A DNA stretch of 64,000 bases from Dermatophilus congolensis (GTDB lineage Bacteria; Actinomycetota; Actinomycetes; Actinomycetales; Dermatophilaceae), in contig JAUNUP010000005.1 in NCBI GenBank assembly GCA_030538115.1, positions 135,379 through 199,378 of the forward strand. The letters run 5' to 3'. The notes under the pieces were generated by a model. It saw only the letters and a program-made list of their open reading frames with translations. It was not told the DNA's origin and ran no database searches. The position numbers were made by a program, and so were the translations under genes. This document shows, piece by piece, positions 49,872-58,574 of this stretch (its first letter is position 1; the number at the start of each line of letters is the position of its first letter).

Positions 49872-51500
49872 CTAGGCAGTTGGTGCCCCGACCCCGCGCT
49901 TACCGAAACGCGTCGTGACCACTGAGGTGAGAGAACGGATCTCGTCGACACGCATCCGGTGGCAGGCCGCTACGTACATCGCGACGAAGACAGGGCCGCC
50001 GATGGCGAGCGCCGCGAGTGCGGCCACCCGACCTCCGATGATCTCTTGGCAGGCGATGAAAACGCCCCACGTGAGCACCGCGGCCGGAAGCGAGGCGACC
50101 GTGACCCGAACCCAGGTGCGCACGGTGCGCGACAGGTCGAGGCTGCCCAGGCGGCGACGCAGCCAGACGAGTGCGATGAGGGCGCTGACGATGTTGGCGA
50201 CGGCCTGCGAGGAGGCGACCGCGACAGCACGCCACTCGTCGGTGAGGGCCAGGGCGGCCACCGTGAGGCCGACGCCGATACCCGTGTTGACGAGCTGCAT
50301 GAAGAACGGCGTCTTCGCGTCTTCCTGAGCCAAGTACGCGCGAGTCGCCAGGTAGTAGATGCCGTAGGCGGGCAGGCCGACCATCATCCCCATCATGAGG
50401 TAGCCGATGGCATCGGTCGCAGGGCGCGAGTTGCCGGCGTAGATGACGCCGGTGAGCGCGGTGCCCAGCGCCATGGTGCCGAAGAAGACCGGGATGGTGG
50501 CTACTCCGATGAGAGCCGATCCGCGCCGGAAGTCGGACTTCAGCGCCGTCTGGTCTTTCGCTGCCGCGGCTTTCGACATCGACGTGAACAGGGCCGTGAC
50601 CAGCGAGACAGTGATTAGCCCGTGCGGGGTCATGAACAGCAGAAAGGCCTGGTCGTAGGGGATCTTGCCGGGGTAGCCGCCGGTGACCGAGGTGAGCACG
50701 CGGGATTGCACGATGAGCCCGGCCTGCGCCACCACGAGCGCGGCGAAGGTCCAGCCGGCGATCTTGCCGACGGCGCGGAGCCCGACTCCGCGGAACCCGA
50801 ACCGCGGCCGATAGCGGAAGCCCGAGATCATCAGCGGAACGATGAGAACGAGGGCCTGCAGGGCGACACCGATCGTCAGCGATCCGCCGAGAACCATAAC
50901 CATGCGCTCGTCGAAGGCCGTCGGGTCGCCGATGCCGCGCCCGTACTCGTTCATGAACCAGGCCAGGCCCGCGATCCAGACGATGTTGCAGAGCACCGGG
51001 CTCCACATGAACCAGCCGAACTTCTCGCGTGCATTGAGCACCTGGCCGAGGATCGCGTAGAGGCCGTAGAAGAAGATCGCCGGCATGACGATGTAGCTGA
51101 ACGCGACCGCGAGGCTGTAGGCCTCGTCGGTGAAATTTCCGCTGATGAAGATTCTGACCAGCACCGGTGTGAGCGGGATACACGCGGCCGTGATGCCTGC
51201 GAGCACGAGGATCGACAGGGTGATGAGCTTGTCGAGGTATTCGCGTCCGCCGTCGGGGTTGTTCTGCGCCTTGGTGATCTGCGGAACGAGCACCGCGTTG
51301 AGCACGCCGCCGGCGAGCAGTGCATAGATCGTGTTCGGCAGCATGTTCGCGACCGACCAGGCGTCACCGGCGATGGTCATGCCGAAGACGGCCATGATCA
51401 TGGACGAGCGGACGACCCCGAGGATGCGGGAGACGAAGCTCCCGGAGGCCATCAGGGCACTCGCGCGGGCGAGACCACGGGTGCCGGTGGTGCTGCTCAT
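49872..51500 (-). CDS. murJ: Lipid II flippase MurJ (MviN)
   Basis: 542 aa, about 14 transmembrane helices. MviN-family signature SGSFVSRILGVVRSSMIMAVFG near the N-terminus and NMLPNTIYALLAGGVLNAVLVPQI. Flips lipid II for peptidoglycan synthesis. It ends about 60 bases before the pseudokinase gene and its start overlaps the DUF6049 gene stop (ATGA). Functionally linked to pknB at the other end of the window. Confidence 0.94.
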   Translation of the reverse strand: MSSTTGTRGLARASALMASGSFVSRILGVVRSSMIMAVFGMTIAGDAWSVANMLPNTIYALLAGGVLNAVLVPQITKAQNNPDGGREYLDKLITLSILVLAGITAACIPLTPVLVRIFISGNFTDEAYSLAVAFSYIVMPAIFFYGLYAILGQVLNAREKFGWFMWSPVLCNIVWIAGLAWFMNEYGRGIGDPTAFDERMVMVLGGSLTIGVALQALVLIVPLMISGFRYRPRFGFRGVGLRAVGKIAGWTFAALVVAQAGLIVQSRVLTSVTGGYPGKIPYDQAFLLFMTPHGLITVSLVTALFTSMSKAAAAKDQTALKSDFRRGSALIGVATIPVFFGTMALGTALTGVIYAGNSRPATDAIGYLMMGMMVGLPAYGIYYLATRAYLAQEDAKTPFFMQLVNTGIGVGLTVAALALTDEWRAVAVASSQAVANIVSALIALVWLRRRLGSLDLSRTVRTWVRVTVASLPAAVLTWGVFIACQEIIGGRVAALAALAIGGPVFVAMYVAACHRMRVDEIRSLTSVVTTRFGKRGVGAPTA

Positions 51501-53677
51501 TCCAGGTCGATCCCCTCGAGGTCGGCTTCGGTGACACGGGGACGGCCACGGCGGAAGGTTCGATAAAGGCCGACGACGAAGATCAGGCCGACGAGTACTC
51601 CGCCCACGGTGACGACCCAGCCTCCGGTGGGCTGGACTCTCACGTTGACCGTTGCGTCTGTGCCGAGCCTAGTCCCCGTCGCCGTCGTCAGGTACGTGGA
51701 CACGGGCACGACGCCCGCTGCGACCGCATCGACCGAAACCCGCACTGTCGTACGGCTTCCCGGAGCGATCGAGAGAGGCTCGGGATCGGTGACGCGCAGG
51801 CGCGGCGGCCGGCCCTGCGGCTCGAGCACCAGTTTGACGTTGTGTACGGCCACGTCGAGGTTGTTGACCACTGTGACCTGCAGGATCCCGTGTTCGGCGA
51901 GAAAGTTGACCGTGCTGGGCATCACCGTGACGCCGGTGGTGAGGTCGTCGACGCGGTCGGTGACCGCCTTGAGGGTCGCGTCGAAGGTGCCCGCATGGCC
52001 GCGCCAGCGGGCCGAGGCCAGGGCCTGGATGGTGGAGGCGCGCGGGATGCGCCCCGACGTGTCGGTGGCGGAGAGCACCGACGAGATGCCGGCGATGTGC
52101 TGCCCCGTCGAGATGAGCCGCGTGATGACGCCGGCACTGAGCGGGCCCGGATCCGTGCCGGTCTCCTGGCTCGACTCGCTCGCCTGGTTGGAGGTCGTGC
52201 GGGGGTCTGCAACGGGGGCCTGCTCGGATGACGCGGCCGTGACCAGCGTGTCGGTGGGGACGACGGTCATCCACGGAGCGGTGCGCGCCGCCTCCAGCAG
52301 CGCCCGCAGCGCCCCGGGGTCGGGAGAGAACGAGCGCGGGGCCGTGGCCAGCACCGTTCGTGCCCGGCCTGGTGACTCGGCCAGCAGGGTGAGGCTCTCG
52401 GCGAGGAAGAGTTGCGTGTCGGCTCCGGCATCGGCGCCGCGTGTGGTGCCTGCGAGGGCTGCGCTGAGCCTGTCGTCGGAGACGAGCAGCGGCGAGCCGC
52501 CGGGGGTGCGCCGGGCCGCCGGTCCGGTGATGTCGGGGTCGTGGTCGACGCTTGCCGAGTTGGTCACGAACGCCGCCTGCTGCCCGCCGGGCCGTGCCGA
52601 GAAGGCGGCGTCAACGGCGAGCCGGGCGTCGTCGCCGAGGGGTTCGCCGACGGGCCAGGCGATACGCGGAATCGTGGCCGAGGCGCCTCGCGGCTGCTGG
52701 ATGCCGAGCAGTGCGGGCAGGTCGGTGGTGAGGCTCGCGATGGATTCGAGCAGCCGGTGGTCGACTCCGGGGGCGGCAAGGGCCACGAGGTCGGGATCGC
52801 CGGGCGGCACCTCCCACACGCGCGTCGTGGTGGCGCGGAGGCGCTCGGCGATGCTGCTGGTCAGCGCGGTGACTGTGGCGCTCTTCGCCGGCGCCTGCGG
52901 GCGGTCGCGGGGTCCGGAGGCGTGTGCCGAGCCTTCGTCGATGTACCCGACCAAGGTGGGGTCGAGCGCGAACGTCACGGGCGACCCGGCAGTGCCGGCC
53001 AGGATGCGGTCGATGCGTCCCCCCGGCCCGGCGAGCTTGGTCCAGGACGCGTCGAGTTCGGCTCCGGCCGCCGTGACCAGCGCAGGGTCGGCGTCGAGCG
53101 TGAGCGGCAGCGCGAAAGCGAGCTGCATGGGCTCGTACTCTTTGCGCGTATGCACGGGCAGGTACGTGCGCTGCCGGGTCGTGACCCCGTCGGCCTCCGC
53201 CTCGATGATCAGCGGGAGTACGCCGTACGCGCGGACCGCGGTGATGTCTTCGGGGGCGATCATGAGCGCGACGGTCTGCGACCTCCCCGCCGGTATCGCC
53301 GTGGGGAGAACGGCCGTGGCGACCTCCCGGGTCGCGGGCGCGCCCTGCCCCGCACCGAATTCGCGAACGGCGCGGCGCGTGCCGAGCGTCGACGTGCCGA
53401 GCCGAGCACGCAGTTCCACTTCGGTCACGGGTGTGCTGCCGCTGTTGGTCACGGCGACCTGCACAGTGACTGGCACGTCGGGCGTCGCCACCGAGGGTGT
53501 GACCCGAGCGAGGGCGAGCCCGAGCGATGCCCGGGTGGCGGCAGTGACGTGGGGCGCCGAGGCGAGCAGGTGCAAGCCGCTCAGCGCGACAGCAGCCACC
53601 AGGGTGAGCGAGGTCAGCAGGGCCAGGCCGCGCGACCACCATCCGCGGGCCTGTCGCGCTGACCAGCCACGTCTCAT
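51497..53677 (-). CDS. DUF6049 family secreted/membrane protein
   Basis: 726 aa. An N-terminal hydrophobic signal or anchor (about 20-42) leads to a large extracytoplasmic region with immunoglobulin-like parts near the start (VQVAVTNSGSTPVTEVEL) and near the end. A C-terminal transmembrane helix (GGVLVGLIFVVGLYRTF) and a short basic tail complete it. The family is actinobacterial, always upstream of murJ, and of unknown function, probably cell-envelope related. The ATG at 53677 overlaps the NUDIX stop; an ATG eight codons earlier is less likely. Confidence 0.85.
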   Translation of the reverse strand: MRRGWSARQARGWWSRGLALLTSLTLVAAVALSGLHLLASAPHVTAATRASLGLALARVTPSVATPDVPVTVQVAVTNSGSTPVTEVELRARLGTSTLGTRRAVREFGAGQGAPATREVATAVLPTAIPAGRSQTVALMIAPEDITAVRAYGVLPLIIEAEADGVTTRQRTYLPVHTRKEYEPMQLAFALPLTLDADPALVTAAGAELDASWTKLAGPGGRIDRILAGTAGSPVTFALDPTLVGYIDEGSAHASGPRDRPQAPAKSATVTALTSSIAERLRATTTRVWEVPPGDPDLVALAAPGVDHRLLESIASLTTDLPALLGIQQPRGASATIPRIAWPVGEPLGDDARLAVDAAFSARPGGQQAAFVTNSASVDHDPDITGPAARRTPGGSPLLVSDDRLSAALAGTTRGADAGADTQLFLAESLTLLAESPGRARTVLATAPRSFSPDPGALRALLEAARTAPWMTVVPTDTLVTAASSEQAPVADPRTTSNQASESSQETGTDPGPLSAGVITRLISTGQHIAGISSVLSATDTSGRIPRASTIQALASARWRGHAGTFDATLKAVTDRVDDLTTGVTVMPSTVNFLAEHGILQVTVVNNLDVAVHNVKLVLEPQGRPPRLRVTDPEPLSIAPGSRTTVRVSVDAVAAGVVPVSTYLTTATGTRLGTDATVNVRVQPTGGWVVTVGGVLVGLIFVVGLYRTFRRGRPRVTEADLEGIDLE

Positions 53678-54156
53678 CGCGAGCCGGAAAGGCGTTCCCA
53701 CGCCAACTGGGCGATGCGTCGCTCGTTGGGAAAGGTCAACTGCTCCTGCACGCGGTGCAACGGGAACCAGCCGACGGCGAACGCCTCCTTGTCGGGGTCG
53801 TTCTCGACGGTGAGGTGCCCGCCGGTCGCTTCGAGAAGGTAATGGTGAACGACCTTGTGCACGCGCTTGTCATGAGTCGAGAACCAGTAGTCGATCGTGC
53901 CCAAGGTCGTCAACACGCGCCCCTGGATACCCGTCTCCTCGGCGACCTCACGCTCGGCGGTCTGCTCGAGGGTCTCGTCGCCCTCTTGGTGACCTTTTGG
54001 GAGGCACCATTCGACCCGACCTGCACGGTTGCGGCGGGCGATGACGGCGATGTGTGCCTGCCCGTCTTGCACGTCGACGACGATGCCGCCCGCAGATCTT
54101 TCGAGCACCGCTGGGACCCGCCGCACGGGGCGGCTGGGGCGCGGTGCTGTCGTCAT
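53674..54156 (-). CDS. NUDIX hydrolase
   Basis: 160 aa. The NUDIX box is visible from residue about 50: GHQEGDETLEQTAEREVAEE then TGI, with a canonical G-x5-E-x7-REVxEE core. N-terminal VLERSAGGIVVDV and the LPKG segment suggest a MutT/diadenosine-polyphosphate type enzyme; the substrate is not decidable. ATG 54156 was preferred to a 153-codon in-frame extension that overlaps the cca promoter and gene on the other strand. Confidence 0.9.
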   Translation of the reverse strand: MTTAPRPSRPVRRVPAVLERSAGGIVVDVQDGQAHIAVIARRNRAGRVEWCLPKGHQEGDETLEQTAEREVAEETGIQGRVLTTLGTIDYWFSTHDKRVHKVVHHYLLEATGGHLTVENDPDKEAFAVGWFPLHRVQEQLTFPNERRIAQLAWERLSGSR

Positions 54157-54297
54157 CTTCCGATGATATCCAGGCGTTCGCCGCCAGCCGGGTTGCGGCA
54201 GGTGCTCCGCGGGGTTCCCGTTCACGGTACGGAGGCCGAATACACAGCATGTGCCCACTTCGCGACCTCGTGACCCGAGGGTAGGCGCGCATCCCCT

Positions 54298-54313
54298 AGA
54301 GTCGTGTGTCGTG
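54298..54313 (+). promoter_or_regulatory. Probable -10 box of a leaderless cca transcript
   Basis: TAGAGT at 54298-54303 ends seven bases before the GTG at 54311, and no Shine-Dalgarno sequence is present. This spacing is typical of leaderless actinobacterial mRNAs. Confidence 0.45.
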
Positions 54314-55798
54314 CCTTCGGACGTGATGGATTCGCTGCTGAGAGACGCCGTGCGCCACCTGGCGCCGAGCCTGGCGACCCTGCTCGAGCTCGGCGAACTC
54401 TTCTCCGGAGCGGGGCACGAGCTGGCCCTCGTCGGCGGCCCCGTGCGCGACGCGTTTCTCGGTCGCTCGGCGCCCGATCTCGACCTGACGACCTCCGCGA
54501 GCCCGGCACAGACCGAGGCGCTGCTGGAGCCGTGGGCCGACTCGACCTGGGATGTCGGGCGCGAATTCGGCACGATCGCGGCTCGTCGCCACGACTGGAC
54601 GATCGAGATCACCACCTATCGTGCCGACGCCTACGACGGCACCACTCGCAAGCCCGTCGTCGCTTTCGGTGACAACCTCGTCGACGACCTCGTGCGGCGC
54701 GACTTCACCGTCAACGCCATGGCCCTGCGTCTGCCGTCGCTCGAATTCGTCGACCCGCACGGCGGCCTCGACGATCTCGTCGCGCGGAGGCTTCGCACGC
54801 CCTCTGCGCCGGAGGTGTCGTTCTCCGACGATCCGCTGCGCATGATGCGCGCGGCCCGGTTCGTCTCGCAGCTCGGCTTTGCCCTCGACCCCGAGGTCGA
54901 GACAGCGATGCGCGAAGCCGCAGCGTCGCTCGACATCGTCTCGGCCGAGAGGGTGCGCGACGAATTCGTCAAGCTCGTCCTCGGTGCCAACCCCGTCGCC
55001 GGCCTGCGGGTTCTCGTCGACACGGGCCTGGCCGATCGCATGTTGCCGGAGTTCGCGACCCTGCGCGAGACCGTCGACGAGCACCGCCGCCACAAAGACG
55101 TCTACGAACACACCCTGACGGTGCTCGAGCAGGCGATCGACCTCGAAGACGCCCCGCTCGACGAGGCGGCCGACGACACCACCGGATCGGACGGGTCCGG
55201 CGCCGTGCCGAGCCCCGATCTCGTGCTACGTCTCGCCGCGATCCTGCACGACATCGGCAAGCCCCCGACCCGTCGCTTCGAGCCGGGCGGCGGCGTCAGC
55301 TTTCACCACCACGAGATGGTCGGCGCAAAGATGACGAGCAAGCGCATGCGCGCCCTGCGCTTCGACAAAGACACGACCAAGGCCGTCTCGCGGCTCGTCG
55401 AACTGCACCTGCGCTTTCACGGTTACGCCGACGGGGAGTGGACCGACTCGGCCGTACGCCGCTACGTCACCGACGCCGGCCCTCTCCTGCAGCGCTTGCA
55501 CCGACTCACTCGCGCCGACTGCACCACCCGCAACGCCCGCAAGGCCGCACGCCTGCGCACCGCTTACGACGCCCTCGAAGCCCGTATCGACCGGCTCACG
55601 GCCGAAGAAGAACTCAAAGCGGTACGGCCCGAACTCAACGGCAACGAGATCGCCGAACTCCTCGGCATCACACCCGGGCCGGTACTGGGCAAGGCGTACA
55701 AGCAGGCGCTCGAGATCCGCATGGACGAGGGCCCCATCGGCAAGGAGGCCGTGGCAGAGCGGCTGCTCGCGTGGTGGAAGGACCAGCCGGAAAGCTAG
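54311..55798 (+). CDS. cca: CCA tRNA nucleotidyltransferase
   Basis: 495 aa. Nucleotidyltransferase head with LVGGPVRDAFLGR and the metal pair DLDL, RRDFTVNAMAL, then DDPLRMMRAARF. An HD phosphohydrolase domain (ILHDIGKP; H-x-HH in FHHHEM) is inserted as usual in actinobacterial PcnA/CCA enzymes. Adds or repairs CCA on tRNAs; relevant here because tRNA-Ile does not encode CCA. Start GTG 54311 is likely leaderless; ATG 54326 is an alternative. The stop is six bases from the convergent biotin-carrier gene. Confidence 0.93.
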   Translation: MPSDVMDSLLRDAVRHLAPSLATLLELGELFSGAGHELALVGGPVRDAFLGRSAPDLDLTTSASPAQTEALLEPWADSTWDVGREFGTIAARRHDWTIEITTYRADAYDGTTRKPVVAFGDNLVDDLVRRDFTVNAMALRLPSLEFVDPHGGLDDLVARRLRTPSAPEVSFSDDPLRMMRAARFVSQLGFALDPEVETAMREAAASLDIVSAERVRDEFVKLVLGANPVAGLRVLVDTGLADRMLPEFATLRETVDEHRRHKDVYEHTLTVLEQAIDLEDAPLDEAADDTTGSDGSGAVPSPDLVLRLAAILHDIGKPPTRRFEPGGGVSFHHHEMVGAKMTSKRMRALRFDKDTTKAVSRLVELHLRFHGYADGEWTDSAVRRYVTDAGPLLQRLHRLTRADCTTRNARKAARLRTAYDALEARIDRLTAEEELKAVRPELNGNEIAELLGITPGPVLGKAYKQALEIRMDEGPIGKEAVAERLLAWWKDQPES

Positions 55799-55804
55799 GG
55801 AAAA

Positions 55805-56020
55805 TCAGTCGAGCACGACGATGACGTCGCCTTCCTGAATCACATCGCCCGGCACAACCTTCACGGCCGTGACGGTGCCCGAGTCCTCGGCGAGCACCGG
55901 AATCTCCATCTTCATCGACTCCAGAAGAGCGACCTCGTCTCCGGGCTTGACCTTCTGTCCGACGCTCACGCCGACCGTTGCGACGTTGGCAACCAGGTCC
56001 GAGGCGATCTCCACAGTCAT
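55805..56020 (-). CDS. Small biotinylated carrier protein (BCCP/TB7.3-like)
   Basis: 71 aa, a single biotinyl/lipoyl domain. ESMKMEIPVL holds the biotin-acceptor lysine, and the flanking GQKVKPGDEVALL and PGDVIQEGDVIVVLD complete the fold. Corresponds to the free-standing biotinylated protein TB7.3 of mycobacteria. Whether it serves an acyl-CoA carboxylase is unknown; no carboxylase gene is near. The ATG at 56020 gives the normal family length. Confidence 0.9.
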   Translation of the reverse strand: MTVEIASDLVANVATVGVSVGQKVKPGDEVALLESMKMEIPVLAEDSGTVTAVKVVPGDVIQEGDVIVVLD

Positions 56021-56241
56021 GTACGTGAGTCTGACCGCCGCGCGAAGAATGTCCAACCCTGCGGCGTGGCTCGCGCAATTCGACGCGCGAGGATTAGGGC
56101 AGACTCTTGGGCAATCTTCTGCAATTGGTGATCGTTTACTGGGAGTTGTATTCCCCACCCGGTGCGTTGGTAGGTGTGGGCAGGCATACTGGGCCGGTTG
56201 GGACTGGGATTCGCGACATGCGGGTCCGGAAGGGGAGTGAC

Positions 56242-58521
56242 GTGGGTTCACGCGTCGTCATCAGCAGAAGCGGCAAGGTCCGAAGGGGTTGGCGGCGTCT
56301 GTTGAGTTGGCAGGGCGCTCTTGCGCTCCTGGTGGGTCTCGTGCTCGCCGGAGTCGCGGCGTTCGCCATCGCCTACACAGTGATCAGGGTTCCGTCGCCG
56401 AACGAGGTGGCGCAGGCGGAGACCTCGATCTACTACTTCTCCGACGGCAAGACCGAAATGGCGCGGCAAAGCAACGTCAACCGCGTATCGGTTCCGCTCT
56501 CCCAGGTGCCCGACCACCTCCAGAAGGCCGTGCTCGCGGCCGAAGACCGCGGCTTCTACGAGAACCCGGGCGTCTCGATCATGGGTCTGGGCCGCGCGGT
56601 CTGGGCAGCCGTCTCCGGCGGCCCCACGCAGGGTGGTTCGACGATCACGCAGCAGTACGTGAAGAACTACTTCCTCACCCACGACCAGACCCTCGCCCGT
56701 AAGGGCCGCGAGTTGATCATCAGCATCAAGGTCGAACAGGACATGTCGAAAGACCAGATCCTGGAGAACTACCTCAACACCATCTACTTCGGTCGTGGCG
56801 CTTACGGCGTGCAGGCCGCGAGCCTGGCCTATTTCGGTAAGAACGTCGAGCAGCTCGACCTCGAGCAGGGCATGTTCCTCGCCTCGATCTTGCAGGCGCC
56901 CGGCATGTACGACCCCGCCTCGGGCCCCGACCAGCGCACCAACGCCATCAATCGCATGAAGTACGTGCGCGAGGGCATGGTCTCGGAGGGGTGGCTCACC
57001 GAGGCGCAGGCCGCCAAGGTCACGCTGCCCGACACGATCGCGCCCAAGCCCAAGGTCGCCCTCTCCGGCCCCAACGGGTACGTCGTGGCCCTGGCGCGTG
57101 AGGAGCTCATCTACAAGGCCGGCATCTCCGAGCAAGACATCGAGCGCGGTGGGCTGCGCGTGGTGACGACGATCAGTCGCCAGAACCAGCAGCACGCGAT
57201 CGACTCCGTCAACAACAACCGGCCCGGAGGCGTCGACGGCATCCGAGTCGGTCTGGCCTCGATCAAGCCCGGCGACGGTGCGGTTCTCGCGCTGTACGGC
57301 GGCTCCGACTACGCGAAGAACCCCTGGTCGTCGGCCACCCAGGCGCAGTTGCAGGCCGGCTCGACGTTCAAGGTCTTCGCGGTGGCCGCAGCGCTCGAAG
57401 AGGGCATCAGCACCAAGCAGACCTACCAGGGCAACAGCCCCAAGACCTTCTCCAACTCCGAAACCAAGGGCGGTGGCTCGTGGGAGGTCTCGAACTTCGC
57501 GGGCGCCGACTACGGCTACGTCTCGGTGCGTGACGCGCTCGCCAAGTCGGTGAACACGGCATTCGCCGAACTGAACCTCGAGGTCGGGCCCGACAAGACC
57601 AAGCAGGTCGCGATCGACCTCGGCCTGCCCGAGAACACGCCTGGTCTCGAAGGCAACCTCGCCAACGTGTTCGGTACCGCCTCGGTGCGAGTGATCGACA
57701 TGGCCAACGCCTACGCGACCATCGCGGCGCAGGGCATTCGCGCCGAGCCGTACGTGGTCAAGAGCGTCACCGCCGCAGACGACCGCATCCCTGCGTACAA
57801 CGCGACTCCGCAGACCCGGCGGGTGATGGAGGCCGATGTCGCGGCCGACACGACCGAGGCGATGCGTCGGGTGGTCACGCAGGGCACCGGTACTCGGGCG
57901 CAGAACATCGGCTACCCGGCCGCGGGCAAGACCGGTACGACCGACGAGAACAAGGCCGTCTGGTTCGACGGGTTTACGCCTCAGGCGTCCACGGCCGTCG
58001 CGCTGTACATGCCCGACGAGACCGGCTCGCCGATTCCGTTGCGTGGCATCGGTGGCCGCTCCGAGCTCACCGGTGGCACCTACCCGCTGGCCATCTGGAC
58101 CGGGTACATGCGCCGGTACATGGACGGCCAGGAGCGGATCTCGTTTCCCGACCGTGTCGGCATCGGCGACTCGCGCGCCCGCATCTGGGTGAACCCCGAG
58201 CCCAAGCCGACCCGTACGTGGCGTCCGGAGCCCAGCCGGTCGAGCACGTCGGAGTCCTCCCAGTCGTCCGATTCGGGTTCGTCGACGTGGGAGCCCACCG
58301 ACGTCCCGAGGGATTCGAACGGCGACGACTCGGACAGAAACAACAGAGACGACAGGAACAACCGAGACAACAGGGACGACTCGCGGGACAACAACAGGGA
58401 CGACGAGAGGAACAGCGGAGACGACGACGGCGACAACAACGCCGCTGGCAGCTCACCCCGTTCTGGCGGAGCGCCGAACGTGTTCGGCAGGACCCCGGCT
58501 CCGGCCAACACAGCCGGCTGA
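56242..58521 (+). CDS. Bifunctional penicillin-binding protein (GT51 + transpeptidase)
   Basis: 759 aa. A short cytoplasmic basic tail precedes a transmembrane helix (about 24-46). The GT51 transglycosylase domain has VLAAEDRGFYENPGVS (catalytic Glu) and GGSTITQQYVKNYF. The transpeptidase domain has SxxK in GSTFK, SVN, and KTGTT. A low-complexity tail (about 660-759) is rich in Ser, then Asp/Asn/Arg repeats (RDDRNNRDNRDD). It polymerises and crosslinks peptidoglycan. I chose GTG 56242, four bases after AAGGGGAG; ATG 56218 is possible. Confidence 0.94.
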   Translation: MGSRVVISRSGKVRRGWRRLLSWQGALALLVGLVLAGVAAFAIAYTVIRVPSPNEVAQAETSIYYFSDGKTEMARQSNVNRVSVPLSQVPDHLQKAVLAAEDRGFYENPGVSIMGLGRAVWAAVSGGPTQGGSTITQQYVKNYFLTHDQTLARKGRELIISIKVEQDMSKDQILENYLNTIYFGRGAYGVQAASLAYFGKNVEQLDLEQGMFLASILQAPGMYDPASGPDQRTNAINRMKYVREGMVSEGWLTEAQAAKVTLPDTIAPKPKVALSGPNGYVVALAREELIYKAGISEQDIERGGLRVVTTISRQNQQHAIDSVNNNRPGGVDGIRVGLASIKPGDGAVLALYGGSDYAKNPWSSATQAQLQAGSTFKVFAVAAALEEGISTKQTYQGNSPKTFSNSETKGGGSWEVSNFAGADYGYVSVRDALAKSVNTAFAELNLEVGPDKTKQVAIDLGLPENTPGLEGNLANVFGTASVRVIDMANAYATIAAQGIRAEPYVVKSVTAADDRIPAYNATPQTRRVMEADVAADTTEAMRRVVTQGTGTRAQNIGYPAAGKTGTTDENKAVWFDGFTPQASTAVALYMPDETGSPIPLRGIGGRSELTGGTYPLAIWTGYMRRYMDGQERISFPDRVGIGDSRARIWVNPEPKPTRTWRPEPSRSSTSESSQSSDSGSSTWEPTDVPRDSNGDDSDRNNRDDRNNRDNRDDSRDNNRDDERNSGDDDGDNNAAGSSPRSGGAPNVFGRTPAPANTAG

Positions 58522-58574
58522 GGCCCGTGACCTGCGTGCGACGAGTCGGCTTGGCCGAGAAGTAGTCTCGTCTC

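Noticed and set aside
49900..51183. 427-codon ORF inside murJ in another frame
   Set aside because: Out-of-frame shadow, Arg/His/Pro-rich; murJ reads with clear membrane helices.
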